Below are positions 47,497 to 58,029 of a stretch of 64,000 nucleotides of DNA, piece after piece. The stretch's first letter is position 1. Every line of letters starts with the position of its first letter. This DNA is from Thalassotalea sp. G2M2-11. Lineage in GTDB: Bacteria > Pseudomonadota > Gammaproteobacteria > Enterobacterales > Alteromonadaceae. The position numbers were made by a program, and so were the translations under genes. The notes below the pieces were generated by a model that had not been told where the DNA came from, ran no database searches, and was given only the letters and a program-made list of their open reading frames with translations. The stretch is from contig NZ_JADNYL010000002.1 in NCBI RefSeq assembly GCF_017168195.1, positions 372,001 through 436,000 of the forward strand, in the 5' to 3' direction.

Positions 47497-47648
47497 CCTG
47501 TCTACTATCAAGCTGTTAGTTTATGAGTGTTCACTAATATGAACAAAACAGATGTTTCAAACAGGCAACAACAGAAACATTGTTTTACAACTTGAAACTG
47601 TTCAATATATAATCAACTCACTAAGTAACTAATATCAAGAGTTGTAAA

Positions 47649-47939
47649 ATGAAAAATGTTGTATTAAGTATTTTTTTCATGATATTCGTTGCTGGCTGTG
47701 CGTCAAATGGAAGTGTGTCACACTGGCAAGGTGAATCACTAGGTAATTTGATCGCAGAATATGGCACGCCTCATTCTTTCCTCAAACTAGGCGATGGCAA
47801 TAAGATTGTTGAGTACGATAACAACGGCTCTCAACAGCTTGCAGGCAATTTCTGTTCAATCACATTTATTATCGATAGGCAAAACCGTATTTCAGGTGCA
47901 AATACCCAAGGTAATGGCACTAACTGTGTAGCCCCTTAA
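47649..47939 (+). CDS. small lipoprotein
   Basis: A 96-residue protein with a lipobox (FVAGC, lipidated Cys17) after a hydrophobic signal. The mature part (GESLGNLIAEYGTPHSFLKLGDGNKIVEYDN) resembles small SmpA/OmlA-like lipoprotein modules in its 'DLIAxYGxP' turn. It contains two further cysteines that could pair. Function unknown. A perfect 12-bp hairpin follows the gene. Confidence 0.8.
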   Translation: MKNVVLSIFFMIFVAGCASNGSVSHWQGESLGNLIAEYGTPHSFLKLGDGNKIVEYDNNGSQQLAGNFCSITFIIDRQNRISGANTQGNGTNCVAP

Positions 47940-47982
47940 GCCCTGTTATTTGCTACTTGCAGCATATTAAATACAGAACTGA

Positions 47983-48012
47983 AATAGTTGTTACCATCAA
48001 GTAACAACTATT
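47983..48012 (+). terminator. hairpin after the small lipoprotein gene
   Basis: AATAGTTGTTAC and GTAACAACTATT form a perfect 12-bp stem with loop CATCAA, followed by GCTTATTGATTTTTA. It is a plausible terminator, 43 bp past the stop. Confidence 0.65.
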
Positions 48013-48150
48013 GCTTATTGATTTTTATCCCCGCGGAATAACCAAGTATTACCGACTAGATAAATAAAAAAACGTCACCATTCAAACTTTTTAGCTTCAT
48101 TGCTCGACTCTATACATAAGTCAGTTAAATTAATTACAATGGAGTCAGCA

Positions 48151-48744
48151 ATGCCGCAGCTATTACTGAATAAACTAATTTTATCTACGCTAAGTTCACT
48201 TAGCTTTATTATCCTACTTGCCATTGGTTCACCTAATGTACAAGCCGATGTTACCAGACAGTACCTTAAAACCGATGGAATCACAATTTTCCGCTCCGAT
48301 GATGAGCAAGAAAAAAGGTACTATGTCAATGGTAAAGTCATCTACTTTCACGAACTCAATCAGGCACAAAAGCAAAGGATCAGCGCAGTTGAAGCCAAGT
48401 TAGATCATCTTCAGCAGCAGTTTCAAATTCAAGAAGGCAAACTCGAACAATTTGCTGCCGAACTTGAACAAAAAGCACAGACGATCACCGATGAAGTCAG
48501 CAAACTTGAACAAGTGAGCGTGAAATTTGATAAAGACACGATTAATATGCAAGATTTAGCGGTGATTTCTGCCGAGTTATCAAAACTAGCATTAATTGAT
48601 GAAGCGTTAATCAAACAACAAGAGCAAGAAATGGCAAAAATAGAGCAACAATTTGACGCGGTTGATTTATCAATCATCAAAGAAATCGAAATACAGGCCG
48701 CTAAATTAGAAAGCGTATTGATTGATATTGCGAAAGAGTTATAA
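48151..48744 (+). CDS. exported coiled-coil protein, unknown function
   Basis: About 197 residues. The ATG at 48151 is chosen because GGAG lies six bases upstream and the product then starts with a clean signal peptide (about 1-29, ending VQA). The mature part has a short beta-like segment (ITIFRSDDEQEKRYYVNGKVIYFHEL) and then a long Glu/Gln/Lys-rich helix forming a coiled coil (about 80-190). Not recognised as a known family. Confidence 0.75.
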   Translation: MPQLLLNKLILSTLSSLSFIILLAIGSPNVQADVTRQYLKTDGITIFRSDDEQEKRYYVNGKVIYFHELNQAQKQRISAVEAKLDHLQQQFQIQEGKLEQFAAELEQKAQTITDEVSKLEQVSVKFDKDTINMQDLAVISAELSKLALIDEALIKQQEQEMAKIEQQFDAVDLSIIKEIEIQAAKLESVLIDIAKEL

Positions 48745-48794
48745 CCACAACCATCCGAAATACTTAAGCAAAACAAACCATACAATCAGCAGAT

Positions 48795-48831
48795 ACTCCG
48801 CAAAATGTTTAGTTAAACCTTTTTGCGGAGT
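48795..48831. repeat. long unexplained inverted repeat
   Basis: ACTCCGCAAAA and TTTTGCGGAGT form an 11-bp stem enclosing a second small stem GTTTA/TAAAC. There is no T-run outside the hairpin on either strand. It may act as a processing or mRNA-end hairpin between the flanking genes. Confidence 0.6.
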
Positions 48832-48921
48832 TAATGTATAAGCCATTCATTTATTTAGCCTTATCAAGTAAGATAGTTCAACTAGTTAAGTAATATCCCT
48901 TAGTCGAGCAAAGAGAAAATT

Positions 48922-49317
48922 GTGTACAAAATCATAGAAAAAGTAGCTGCTGTTGATGATTTTATTCACCTACGGGAAGTATCTGGGCTAACTCCTCGCC
49001 CTTATGATGCAGCAAAGCTCGCCTTACCCAACAGCCTTTATGGCGTCCATATTGTCTTAGATAACCAGACCATTGCCATGGGACGTGTTGTTGGTGATGG
49101 TGCGCTCAATTTTGACATTGTTGATGTAGCGGTAGCGCCAACACATCAAGGAAATGGCTTTGGTCGATTGATCATGGAACACATCATGGCATATCTAGAC
49201 AGTGCAGCTCCTACGGGCGCCTATATCACCTTAATGGCCGATGTTCCTGTCTTATATGAAAAGTTTGGTTTTACGTTAACTCGACCAGAAAGCGAAGGCA
49301 TGTACATAATTAAATAA
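48922..49317 (+). CDS. GNAT-family acetyltransferase
   Basis: A 131-residue compact GNAT protein with GTG start after an AGAGAAAAT leader. The acetyl-CoA loop is VAVAPTHQGNGFGRLIMEHIM, preceded by IAMGRVVGDGALNFDIVDV. The C-terminal VLYEKFGFTLTRPES is typical. The substrate is unknown. It lies in a run of small plus-strand genes, with another GNAT gene 73 bp downstream. Confidence 0.9.
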   Translation: MYKIIEKVAAVDDFIHLREVSGLTPRPYDAAKLALPNSLYGVHIVLDNQTIAMGRVVGDGALNFDIVDVAVAPTHQGNGFGRLIMEHIMAYLDSAAPTGAYITLMADVPVLYEKFGFTLTRPESEGMYIIK

Positions 49318-49390
49318 GTAATCACAGTATATGAGCTGATTGAGTCACTTTGATAAAGGAGCACTCATTCCCCTTAGATAAGGAAGAAAA

Positions 49391-49816
49391 ATGGAAGTTA
49401 AGTTGTTTAATCACAATACCGACCGCCAAGCAGTGCTTGACCTGTTTTTACAACTACGGGCAAACTACGATAACGCCTCACTGTTAACACAAATCGAAAA
49501 ACAGCAAAAACACGGCTATCAAGTGGTATATGTCAAATCATCCAATGAGGTGCTTGCTGTCGCAGGTTTCAGTGTTGGTGAGAAACTGGCATGGGGCAAA
49601 CATATTTATATCGAAGATTTAATCACTGATGAAAACAGCCGCTCACAAGGTATTGGTAAATTGCTGATTGACTGGTTCAAAAATTACGCCAAAGACAATC
49701 ACTGCGAGCAAATCCACTTAGACTCTGGCGTGCAACGCTTTGCTGCGCATAGGTTTTATTTACGTGAAGGATTTAATATCGCAAGTCATCATTTTTCAAT
49801 CATTAATGTGAATTGA
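49391..49816 (+). CDS. GNAT-family acetyltransferase
   Basis: A 141-residue GNAT protein. The core reads IYIEDLITDENSRSQGIGKLLIDWFKNYA with the Q/RxxGxG/A loop, then CEQIHLDSGVQRFAAHRFYLREGFNIASHHF, typical of the aminoglycoside-like small GNAT group. A ribosome site AAGGAAG precedes the ATG. It may share a transcript with the upstream GNAT gene. The substrate is unknown. Confidence 0.91.
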   Translation: MEVKLFNHNTDRQAVLDLFLQLRANYDNASLLTQIEKQQKHGYQVVYVKSSNEVLAVAGFSVGEKLAWGKHIYIEDLITDENSRSQGIGKLLIDWFKNYAKDNHCEQIHLDSGVQRFAAHRFYLREGFNIASHHFSIINVN

Positions 49817-49971
49817 GCGACTACTCGAGTAGCAGCACCGATTACGAGGTTATACTATCTTACCTGCGTATATCCCCAATGATGATCTTACCATTTTGCT
49901 GTATCCGATAGCCTGCACATAAGCCACAACGCACATCCACAGAAAATTAACTGAAAAATTCAAGCCGATTA

Positions 49972-50385
49972 TTAGGATAAATTCAGCGTTTTCACTTCAT
50001 CACGGGTTTGCTCAATTAAACTCTCTTTAGTTTTACCATGGGGTACGGCTTGACGTGTTTCAGGATCAACTTTAACAAACACAATATCATCAGCAAAACA
50101 GATGGTTTTTTTCGTCACCTTATTACGCACTAAACACGACACGGTAATCGATGTACGACCAACTTCTTTGGTCTCTAAGCCAAATTCAACAATGTCACCC
50201 TGCATTGCTGGCGCTTCAAAGCTAATTTCACCAATATGTTTAGTCACCAAGCAATTGGTTTCTAATTGACAGATAACATAGGTTGCCGCTTCTTCATCAA
50301 TCCACTGTAAAGCTCGGCCACCAAATAAAGAATGCGCATAATTTAAGTCATTTGGCATGACTAATCGACGGGATAGAAACCTCAT
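49972..50385 (-). CDS. YciA-type hotdog acyl-CoA thioesterase
   Basis: A 137-residue hotdog-domain protein. LVMPNDLNYAHSLFGGRALQWIDEEAATY is the family active-site helix (the Asn/Asp and Gly-Gly), and the second part has GDIVEFGLETKEVGRTSITV. The family hydrolyses acyl-CoA thioesters. It faces away from the DUF3465 gene, which ends 46 bp upstream on the same strand. Confidence 0.92.
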   Translation of the reverse strand: MRFLSRRLVMPNDLNYAHSLFGGRALQWIDEEAATYVICQLETNCLVTKHIGEISFEAPAMQGDIVEFGLETKEVGRTSITVSCLVRNKVTKKTICFADDIVFVKVDPETRQAVPHGKTKESLIEQTRDEVKTLNLS

Positions 50386-50431
50386 ATGTTCTCGCTTATG
50401 AATACCTTAGTTATTTTTCTCATAATAACAC

Positions 50432-50713
50432 TTAACTATAAAATTTGCCGTTATGTTTTATCCAACCAATGGGGTGTTGAGCATGAGGATCATGATGAGT
50501 CCAATGTACCATCCCCCCCTGGCTATTCCATTGATACTGGCCTAAAAATTCAACTCTATCCCCGACCTTTAAGCCGTAAATTTTAGGAGCAATATCAATA
50601 TTATGGATAACAAGTACAGTTTTATTATTTTTTAACTTGACGGTAAATTTTTGGTGCTTACTCCCCTTGGTATCATCGGGGAATACTTTGATCACAATAC
50701 CTGAGGCTTTCAT
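50432..50713 (-). CDS. DUF3465-domain protein
   Basis: A 93-residue protein matching DUF3465 (OB-like fold): SGIVIKVFPDDTKGSKHQKFTVKL, then GDRVEFLGQYQWNSQGGMVHWTHHDP and the terminal GWIKHNGKFYS. No signal peptide is seen at the chosen ATG, whereas relatives are often exported. Function unknown. It is followed on the minus strand by the thioesterase gene. Confidence 0.85.
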   Translation of the reverse strand: MKASGIVIKVFPDDTKGSKHQKFTVKLKNNKTVLVIHNIDIAPKIYGLKVGDRVEFLGQYQWNSQGGMVHWTHHDPHAQHPIGWIKHNGKFYS

Positions 50714-50747
50714 ATGTGTTTAAAACAACGTACTGAAACTAATAACA

Positions 50748-51095
50748 TTATATAAGGCTGATCCTAAAGGTGAAATAGATTGAACCTAGAATTAACCCAA
50801 TAAACAACATACCATAAATAACAGATATAAAACGTTTAATACGCCATATTATTGTTGCGATAAACCCTGAAGGTGGTGATGAAGGAAGTGGTTGATAAAA
50901 GCTTGCGACCAACAACCACAATAAAGTTGACCACAATAAGCCAAATAAACTCGGCAGCATGTATTGTTCTTGCTGAGTAATGTTAGCAAATAAGACAAAA
51001 TAAGCTAAAGCCACACCGCAACCAATCACCAGTGTTAACACTAGATATCGAATAGGCCAAAAAACTTTTGCTAACAAATGAAAAAATTTCGTCAT
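50748..51095 (-). CDS. small inner-membrane protein
   Basis: A 115-residue protein with three to four transmembrane helices (about 15-36, 47-65 and 91-112). Not recognised as a named family. It lies 34 bp before the DUF3465 gene on the same strand. Confidence 0.7.
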   Translation of the reverse strand: MTKFFHLLAKVFWPIRYLVLTLVIGCGVALAYFVLFANITQQEQYMLPSLFGLLWSTLLWLLVASFYQPLPSSPPSGFIATIIWRIKRFISVIYGMLFIGLILGSIYFTFRISLI

Positions 51096-51177
51096 TATAA
51101 ACAGTTCACCAAGCGTAAATATTTATATTAACGAAATTTTTTTAAAACAAACAGAGGCGATAAATATATCAAGTCTA

Positions 51178-51552
51178 TTAAGAAGAAAAGCCAATACCTT
51201 GCTTGGCCAGCTCTCCATAAACATGAATTAACGCTTTGCTATTTTCAGTGAGTGAATCTTGCCATTTATCTCGTTTCTCAATCCCAAGATCCGTAATAAC
51301 AAAATGGTGAGATGTTTTCACATCACTTGCATCTAAACAGGTCTTAGTACAACACAATTGACAACCGTCAATGGCAATAATTGTCCTTGCTGATGTGGCA
51401 ATTGCTTTAATAGGTTCAACATTACCAATCACACCAGAAACGCACGACATATCAGCAATACCATCACTGTCTAAATTCAATGAAATATCATGAGCTATTC
51501 GGGCTACATTCGAACACCCCGAACACGAATACACGATTGGTTTTTCAGACAT
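51178..51552 (-). CDS. DGC-domain putative zinc-binding protein
   Basis: A 124-residue cysteine-rich protein of the DGC (PF08859-type) family, usually annotated as putative zinc-binding. The cysteines are in YSCSGCSNVA, DMSCVSG and IDGCQLCCTKTCLD. The DGCxLCC motif gives the family its name. Function is unknown, but the pattern suggests metal binding. A single gene. Confidence 0.86.
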   Translation of the reverse strand: MSEKPIVYSCSGCSNVARIAHDISLNLDSDGIADMSCVSGVIGNVEPIKAIATSARTIIAIDGCQLCCTKTCLDASDVKTSHHFVITDLGIEKRDKWQDSLTENSKALIHVYGELAKQGIGFSS

Positions 51553-51681
51553 AATCTCTACTAAGTTATTTGTGGTAAGGCTATTCTATCTATCACAAAC
51601 ATTCCAGTATTGATTCAGATCAAACAGCCGACAATTAACCACAATTAATGTATGGTTTTAATAAAGAAACATATCAGACTA

Positions 51682-52323
51682 TTAACTATCTTTATAAATA
51701 TCTTCGGGTTTGAGTTTTAACACTTTTCGACTGTCAGTTTTTTTCTTAACGCTGGCATTCGGGTTCACATAATGCTGTTTAGGCTTAGGCTTAGGCTTTG
51801 CGTTAGCGTGAAAAGATGTCTGTTGTTTTGGCTGATGTGCTAAATGATTGGGCTTAGCTAACTTAACTTGCCGATACTTGTCTTGTAATGCTTGCAAAAA
51901 ATTACGTAAAAACTGTGACTTACAATGACGATAGTTTTTATGATCTGGTTTTCTAAAAAATGCCGTTAGCTCAGCTTTTCCAATAGTAAACCCCGTACCA
52001 GCCAGCAAACCGATAATATCTTCATTTTGCAGTTTAAGGGCAATTTTCAACTTTAATAAGATAAGGTTTTTACTCAATTGAGCTTCTGGCTCAGGTACTT
52101 TACCCTCTTTCTTTCCGCGCTTTTCAATAATAAAACCATTAAGAAAGCTTGCCAGTTCAATGTCTGTCAAAGGTAACATATTGGCATCATCATCTTTTAA
52201 TAACCAACGTTGTACTTGTTGCTGACTCACTTGACAATTAGCCAAAGCCAAAATACTGGCAACCTTTTCATCTCGTAAATTAAAGGTATACCGTATACGG
52301 CGCAACACATCATTATTAGTCAC
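51682..52323 (-). CDS. DUF1456/YehS-family protein
   Basis: A 213-residue protein with two copies of the DUF1456 helical module (LRRIRYTFNLRDEKVASILAL near 6-28 and LKIALKLQNEDIIGLLAG near 90-108). A basic, low-complexity tail (KPKPKPKQHYVNPN and KKKTDSRKVLKLK, about 165-213) extends past the usual domain end and may bind nucleic acid. Function unknown. Divergent from mfd. Confidence 0.88.
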   Translation of the reverse strand: MTNNDVLRRIRYTFNLRDEKVASILALANCQVSQQQVQRWLLKDDDANMLPLTDIELASFLNGFIIEKRGKKEGKVPEPEAQLSKNLILLKLKIALKLQNEDIIGLLAGTGFTIGKAELTAFFRKPDHKNYRHCKSQFLRNFLQALQDKYRQVKLAKPNHLAHQPKQQTSFHANAKPKPKPKQHYVNPNASVKKKTDSRKVLKLKPEDIYKDS

Positions 52324-52536
52324 TCAACACTCCAAGGTTCACAACAAATTTTTACCAATATCGCTGGCGATTATACCTTGATCTGGCAACCGATGCTGCA
52401 TATTTCATTTTAAAGAGAATTTTAAATGGCAAAAATACTGTTTAATGAGCATTTTATATCAACAAAATGCTATGATTAGCCACAAGAAGTAAATTCAACT
52501 GATTAACTCCAGTATCAAAATAAAAAATAAGATTTC

Positions 52537-55500
52537 ATGAGTAAACTACACCCTATTCTCTCTCCTATATTAACCAAAAGTAGCGGCAAACACGCAGACA
52601 AAAAGTCTTGGTATAACCTACCTGGCGCAAGTGCCACATTGGCTATTTATCAGGCAGCAACACAAGCTGATAAACCAATTTTATTGATCACTCACGACAC
52701 ACCATCAGCGTTGAGAATAGAACAAGAATTACTCAGTTTAGATACCGGGAGTGAGTTATCTATCTGTCTTTTTCCTGATTGGGAAACCTTACCCTATGAC
52801 AGTTTTTCACCGCATCAAGATATTATTTCTCAGCGCCTCGCCACTTTATACCAGCTATCTCGGATGACACACGGGGTTGTTATTGTACCAGTCACTACAC
52901 TGTTACAACGACTTCCCCCTAAAGATTACATTGAGGCTAATAGTTTATTAATTAACAAAGGCGATCGAAAAGATTTACATCAGTTACGCCAAGCATTAGA
53001 AGCAAGTGGTTACCGCTGTGTCGATCAAGTCATGGAACATGGTGAATTTTCAGCTCGAGGGGCGATACTGGATTTATTCCCCATGGGCAGCCAAACTCCT
53101 TTCAGGCTTGATTTTTTTGATGATGAGATTGACGAAATACGTATTTTTGACCCTGAAAATCAACGTTCTAGTGATAAAATTCCCGCGGTAGAATTATTAC
53201 CGGCTCATGAATTTCCAATCGATAAGGAAGGTATCAACCTATTTCGACGACAGTATCGAGAATTATTTACTGGAACGATAGATAAAGAGTCGATTTATCA
53301 TCAAGTAAGTAATGGTATTATGCCTGCTGGTATCGAATATTATTTACCGCTATTTTTCGAGCAGACCAGTCACCTATGCCATTATTTGGCAAATAACGCG
53401 CTGATCATGGTTTCAGGGGATATTGAAAAAGCCATCGAGCAATACTGGCTTGATGTTGAATATCGATATGAAGATCGTCGATACGACCCTACACGCCCAT
53501 TACTAGCTCCAGCAAAGCTCTTCTTAACAAGCGAAGAATTATTTTTAGCGTTAAAGCCATTTGAACGTATCACCATCAAAGCAAACCAAACAGTTGATGA
53601 AACAAGTGATAATATTGCTTTAGAAGAGCAGCAATCAGGCCGAGGAAAAATTTACTATGATGTAAAATCCATGCCTGATGTCACAATCAGTCATCAACTC
53701 AAACAGCCTTTTGATTTGCTCAATCAGTTTATTAGCGATAGTGAAACACCAGAGAAAATTCTCTTCGTCGCGGAAAGCCAAGGTCGCCGAGAGAGTGTCT
53801 TGGAGTTATTGAAACGCAATCAAATCACGCCTCCAGAGTTTGGCTCTATCACACAGTTTATCGACTCAGGAGAAAAAATTGGCATTACCGTCAATGCCCT
53901 AAGCCAAGGCTTTATTTTTCAACACAAAGGACAATCCCTTAAAAATTGCATTGCATTAATTACTGAGGCAGAGCTACTGGGCGATAGAGTACGTCAAGCT
54001 CGTCGTCGAAAAAAACAGCAAGATGTACAAGCCGATGCAATTTTCAAAAACCTTGCCGAGCTATCTATCGGGCAACCTGTGGTTCATATTGAGCACGGCA
54101 TAGGTCGCTACTTAGGCTTACAAACCATTGAAACGGCAGGCATAGTGACCGAATTTTTAACCTTAAGCTATGCCAATGATGCAAAATTATACGTGCCTGT
54201 CGCCTCTTTACACCTGATCAGCCGTTACTCAGGTGCAGATGCCGAACATGCTCCATTGCATAAATTAGGTAATGACACTTGGAGTAAAGCAAAGAAAAAA
54301 GCCGCAGAGAAAGTCAAAGACGTCGCCGCTGAGCTGCTCGATATTTATGCCAAACGAGCCAGCAACAAAGGTTACCAGTTTTCCCGTAACAAAGATGACT
54401 ACCGTGCTTTTGCTGATAGTTTTGGCTTTGAAGAAACCCATGATCAAGAGCAAGCTATCCATGCAGTGATCAGCGACATGTTATCCGATAAAACCATGGA
54501 CAGACTGGTCTGTGGTGATGTGGGTTTTGGTAAAACTGAAGTAGCAATGCGCGCCGCTTTTGTCGCGGTCAACGATGGTAAGCAAGTGGCCATGTTGGTA
54601 CCGACAACATTATTAGCCCAACAACACTACGAGAACTTTAAAGACAGGTTCGCCAATTGGCCCGTTAACATCGAGGTGTTATCTCGATTTAAAACGCCTA
54701 AGCAGCAAAATGAAGTGATCAAGCAAGTAGAATCAGGGCAGATTGATATTTTAATTGGCACGCATAAGTTACTGCAAAATACCATTAAATATCACTCGTT
54801 AGGCTTGCTTATTGTCGATGAAGAACACCGCTTTGGCGTTAAACAAAAAGATAAAATCAAACAGTTACGCGCCAATGTAGATATTTTAACGCTAACCGCC
54901 ACTCCTATTCCGCGTACCTTAAATATGGCAATGGGTGGCATGCGTGATTTATCGATCATCGCTACACCACCTGCAAAACGATTAGCGGTAAAAACCTTTG
55001 TCCGACAGCGTGATAATGCTTTGATCCGCGAATCAATATTGCGTGAAATTTTACGCGGTGGTCAGGTTTACTTTCTGCATAACAATGTAGATACCATTGA
55101 AAAAACTGCCGCAGAAATTCAAGAGTTATTACCTGAAGCGAAAATAACCACCGCTCATGGTCAAATGCGCGAACGCGATCTTGAGCGGATCATGAGCGAC
55201 TTTTATCACCAAAGGTACAATGTATTGGTGTGTACCACCATTATTGAAACAGGGATAGACGTACCGAGTGCGAACACCATCATTATGGACAGAGCCGATC
55301 ATTTAGGTCTTGCTCAATTGCATCAATTACGTGGACGTGTTGGCCGATCACATCATCAAGCTTATGCTTATTTATTAACACCACATGAAAAGCGCATGAC
55401 TAAAGATGCCAAAAAACGGCTCGAAGCCATCGCTTCATTGGAAGATCTAGGCGCTGGATTTACCTTAGCCACACATGATTTAGAAATTAGAGGTGCCGGC

Positions 55501-56076
55501 GAATTACTCGGTGAAGAGCAAAGTGGTTCTATGAACCAAGTCGGCTTTAGTTTATATATGGAAATGCTAGATCAAGCGGTAAAAGCTCTTAAAGAAGGTA
55601 AGCAACCTTCACTTGATCAAGTATTATCGAGCCAAACCGAAATTGATTTACGAGTACCTGCTTTATTACCAGATGACTATATTTTTGATGTCAGCCTTCG
55701 ACTCAGTTTATACAAGCGCATTGCAAGTTGCACTAACAAACAAGAGTTAGATGATGTACAAGTTGAGCTAATTGATCGTTTCGGTTTATTACCACAAGCC
55801 ACTAAAAACTTGATCCAAATAGCCAAACTGCGCCTCAAAGCACAAAAAATTGGTATTGCACGGATAGAAGCCAGCACAGCAGGTGGCTCAATCGAGTTTA
55901 GTGACGACACAAAAGTTGACCCTATGTTTATTATCAGCCTGATCCAGCAACAACCTAGTGTCTTCAAAATGGAAGGTGCCAATAAGCTAAAATTTACACG
56001 CGTCAGCGAAGATACCAAAGCACGCTTTACACTGGTAACATCAATTATCAATGACTTGAGTAAAAAACTTAATTAA
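52537..56076 (+). CDS. mfd: transcription-repair coupling factor Mfd
   Basis: A 1179-residue ATPase that displaces stalled RNA polymerase and recruits UvrA. Domains in order: UvrB-homology region (about 15-330), RNA-polymerase-interacting domain (about 500-590, [16 protein letters not shown]), SF2 translocase (about 620-1000: [17 protein letters not shown], the DEEHRFG box, [24 protein letters not shown]) and the C-terminal TRCF domain. Its length is typical. It is divergent from the DUF1456 gene and is followed by csiV, an arrangement seen in related genera. Confidence 0.98.
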   Translation: MSKLHPILSPILTKSSGKHADKKSWYNLPGASATLAIYQAATQADKPILLITHDTPSALRIEQELLSLDTGSELSICLFPDWETLPYDSFSPHQDIISQRLATLYQLSRMTHGVVIVPVTTLLQRLPPKDYIEANSLLINKGDRKDLHQLRQALEASGYRCVDQVMEHGEFSARGAILDLFPMGSQTPFRLDFFDDEIDEIRIFDPENQRSSDKIPAVELLPAHEFPIDKEGINLFRRQYRELFTGTIDKESIYHQVSNGIMPAGIEYYLPLFFEQTSHLCHYLANNALIMVSGDIEKAIEQYWLDVEYRYEDRRYDPTRPLLAPAKLFLTSEELFLALKPFERITIKANQTVDETSDNIALEEQQSGRGKIYYDVKSMPDVTISHQLKQPFDLLNQFISDSETPEKILFVAESQGRRESVLELLKRNQITPPEFGSITQFIDSGEKIGITVNALSQGFIFQHKGQSLKNCIALITEAELLGDRVRQARRRKKQQDVQADAIFKNLAELSIGQPVVHIEHGIGRYLGLQTIETAGIVTEFLTLSYANDAKLYVPVASLHLISRYSGADAEHAPLHKLGNDTWSKAKKKAAEKVKDVAAELLDIYAKRASNKGYQFSRNKDDYRAFADSFGFEETHDQEQAIHAVISDMLSDKTMDRLVCGDVGFGKTEVAMRAAFVAVNDGKQVAMLVPTTLLAQQHYENFKDRFANWPVNIEVLSRFKTPKQQNEVIKQVESGQIDILIGTHKLLQNTIKYHSLGLLIVDEEHRFGVKQKDKIKQLRANVDILTLTATPIPRTLNMAMGGMRDLSIIATPPAKRLAVKTFVRQRDNALIRESILREILRGGQVYFLHNNVDTIEKTAAEIQELLPEAKITTAHGQMRERDLERIMSDFYHQRYNVLVCTTIIETGIDVPSANTIIMDRADHLGLAQLHQLRGRVGRSHHQAYAYLLTPHEKRMTKDAKKRLEAIASLEDLGAGFTLATHDLEIRGAGELLGEEQSGSMNQVGFSLYMEMLDQAVKALKEGKQPSLDQVLSSQTEIDLRVPALLPDDYIFDVSLRLSLYKRIASCTNKQELDDVQVELIDRFGLLPQATKNLIQIAKLRLKAQKIGIARIEASTAGGSIEFSDDTKVDPMFIISLIQQQPSVFKMEGANKLKFTRVSEDTKARFTLVTSIINDLSKKLN

Positions 56077-56149
56077 CAGCGCATTAGATTAAAGGTATGA
56101 TGATATTTTTCTTTGCACAGATTGCCATCAATAACAGTTTAGGAATTCA

Positions 56150-57715
56150 ATGAACATAAAGCAGGCAAGCATTTTTCTCTCAACATTATTGCTAACAAGC
56201 AGTACGCTAGCAGCAAGCAAGTGGAGCGGCGAATGGTTTGAAATTGAAGTTATTTTATTAAGCCAGCTACATGATAAAAGTACGCAAGCTGAGGTATTTC
56301 CAAACTACTCGCCTTTGCCAGAATATACAAAGTCACTTGATTTACTTAACCCGTATTTATCGCCTGATATTGCTTCGCTAAAGCAATTATTACCTCACTG
56401 TGACACGCCAAGCTATCCGCCAAGTTTAGTTGAGCAATATCAAATACCGCCACTGCACCCGATATTATCATTAACAGATATTGCAGCAATTCAATTGCCT
56501 TCAACGTTAGACACTCAAGAGCAAACAAACGCCATTGCATCCGCTAACAAAGGTACAGAAAGTACTCAAACAGATAGACCAAGCCAAAATGATGATTTTT
56601 TCGATCGGGTTAGACCCGTACAAGAAGTCGTCGCAAGCAATGCCAAGCAATCGAGCGATAACACTGTTACTACCGTTGATAGCGTTCAAGAAGACACTCA
56701 GACCATTACAGCTCATCAACAGGCATTAGTAAAAGCCGCGGCAACAGCATTTAATGAAAAACCATTTTCTTTTGCCCCCCTATATCAAAAAGGCGGGCAT
56801 AATTTCCAAACGCTGTGCCACATCACCCAAGCGGAATTTGAGCAACTAAATCCTGATACTAACTTATATCAATACAATCACCTACAAACAGACGCTGTGC
56901 CTAAAGTGATCAGTGATGTTGAGAACTTACACAGTGATGTACCATATTTAGTCAACAAACAATCTCTCGAACTGAGTGACACCGTGAAAAGCTTAAAACT
57001 CAGTAAAAACTTTCGCCCGTTATTGCATTTAGCATGGCGACAACCGGTGTATGACTTAGCCGATGCAACTCCAACGAAAATTTTCGCGGGTGAAAACTTA
57101 CAATTACACTTTATAAGAGAGTTAGCTAAGTACCAAGAGCAGCGCCTATTAGCGGCAGAACAAGAATCTCATTTAGCCACAGCACTAAACCAAGTTGGCT
57201 ATAACAATAATAATCAAATTGTTGTGGCGGATGCATTAACTGCTAAGCAGCAGTTAATGCAAAAGAAACAGCAAAAACTTGCCAGTATTTTTAACGAGAT
57301 AGCACAAATTGATGACGCAGCAACTGTAATTTCAAACTTAGGCAACGAAGCGACATTATCGCTCAGCCAAGTAGTCGCTGAGCAATCTGCATTGATGGAA
57401 CCTCCCAAGGAGCCAATTCAACCTTGGTATTTAGAAGGCTTTTTAAACGTCTATTTAAAGGGGGTTTATCTAAACATTGCCGCTGATTTCAATATCATGA
57501 ATATGACCTTAGCGGAGCAGGCAAGTAATGCACTTCGCCCTCAAGCACAAGTAAAACCACAAGCAATCCGCTTTGCCCAGCAGCGTCGAGTGATCAGTAA
57601 TCAAGTGCACTATTTTGATCATCCATACATGGGCATGATTGTACAAATACGCCGTCATCAACGACCAGAGCCTGAGCCAGAATTAGCTGAAGAGCAGACA
57701 GCACTGAGCAATTAA
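56150..57715 (+). CDS. csiV: CsiV-family peptidoglycan-binding protein
   Basis: A 521-residue exported protein. After a signal peptide (about 1-22, ending LAA), WSGEWFEIEVILLSQ opens the N-terminal CsiV (PF10972-type) part, and the matching C-terminal part begins near PLLHLAWRQPVYDLA and ends with the YLKGVYLNIAADFN and RVISNQVHYFDHPYMGMIVQIRR segments. Two long Gln/Asn/Ala-rich inserts (about 120-195 and 350-430) make it long for the family. CsiV binds peptidoglycan and aids cell-shape transitions in Vibrio. Its position after mfd supports the call. Confidence 0.9.
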   Translation: MNIKQASIFLSTLLLTSSTLAASKWSGEWFEIEVILLSQLHDKSTQAEVFPNYSPLPEYTKSLDLLNPYLSPDIASLKQLLPHCDTPSYPPSLVEQYQIPPLHPILSLTDIAAIQLPSTLDTQEQTNAIASANKGTESTQTDRPSQNDDFFDRVRPVQEVVASNAKQSSDNTVTTVDSVQEDTQTITAHQQALVKAAATAFNEKPFSFAPLYQKGGHNFQTLCHITQAEFEQLNPDTNLYQYNHLQTDAVPKVISDVENLHSDVPYLVNKQSLELSDTVKSLKLSKNFRPLLHLAWRQPVYDLADATPTKIFAGENLQLHFIRELAKYQEQRLLAAEQESHLATALNQVGYNNNNQIVVADALTAKQQLMQKKQQKLASIFNEIAQIDDAATVISNLGNEATLSLSQVVAEQSALMEPPKEPIQPWYLEGFLNVYLKGVYLNIAADFNIMNMTLAEQASNALRPQAQVKPQAIRFAQQRRVISNQVHYFDHPYMGMIVQIRRHQRPEPEPELAEEQTALSN

Positions 57716-57734
57716 CCTATATTTTGAGGAAATT

Positions 57735-58022
57735 ATGGAAAAAGAAATTGAGATCCAAGCCGCGGTATTTCGTCGCCTGTTAAGACATTTAGATAGTCGT
57801 AAAGATGTGCAAAATATTGAGCTAATGAACTTAGCCGGTTTTTGCCGAAACTGTTTTTCCAAATGGACAGTAGCCGAAGCCCAAAAGCTTGGTGTCGATG
57901 TTGATATCGACCAGGCACGGGAACAAATCTACGGCATGCCTTACAATGAATGGAAAGAGAAATACCAAACACCTGCAACTGAAGAACAGTTAGCAAAATT
58001 TAACCAATCACATAAAAAGTAA
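57735..58022 (+). CDS. DUF1244-domain protein
   Basis: A 95-residue cytoplasmic protein matching DUF1244: AAVFRRLLRHLDSRKDVQNIELMNLAGFCRNCFSKW, a cysteine pair and the GMPYNEWKEKYQ segment. The family is small, conserved in proteobacteria and of unknown function. It starts 19 bp after csiV with a GAGG ribosome site, so it is probably cotranscribed. Confidence 0.92.
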   Translation: MEKEIEIQAAVFRRLLRHLDSRKDVQNIELMNLAGFCRNCFSKWTVAEAQKLGVDVDIDQAREQIYGMPYNEWKEKYQTPATEEQLAKFNQSHKK

Positions 58023-58029
58023 TACTAAA

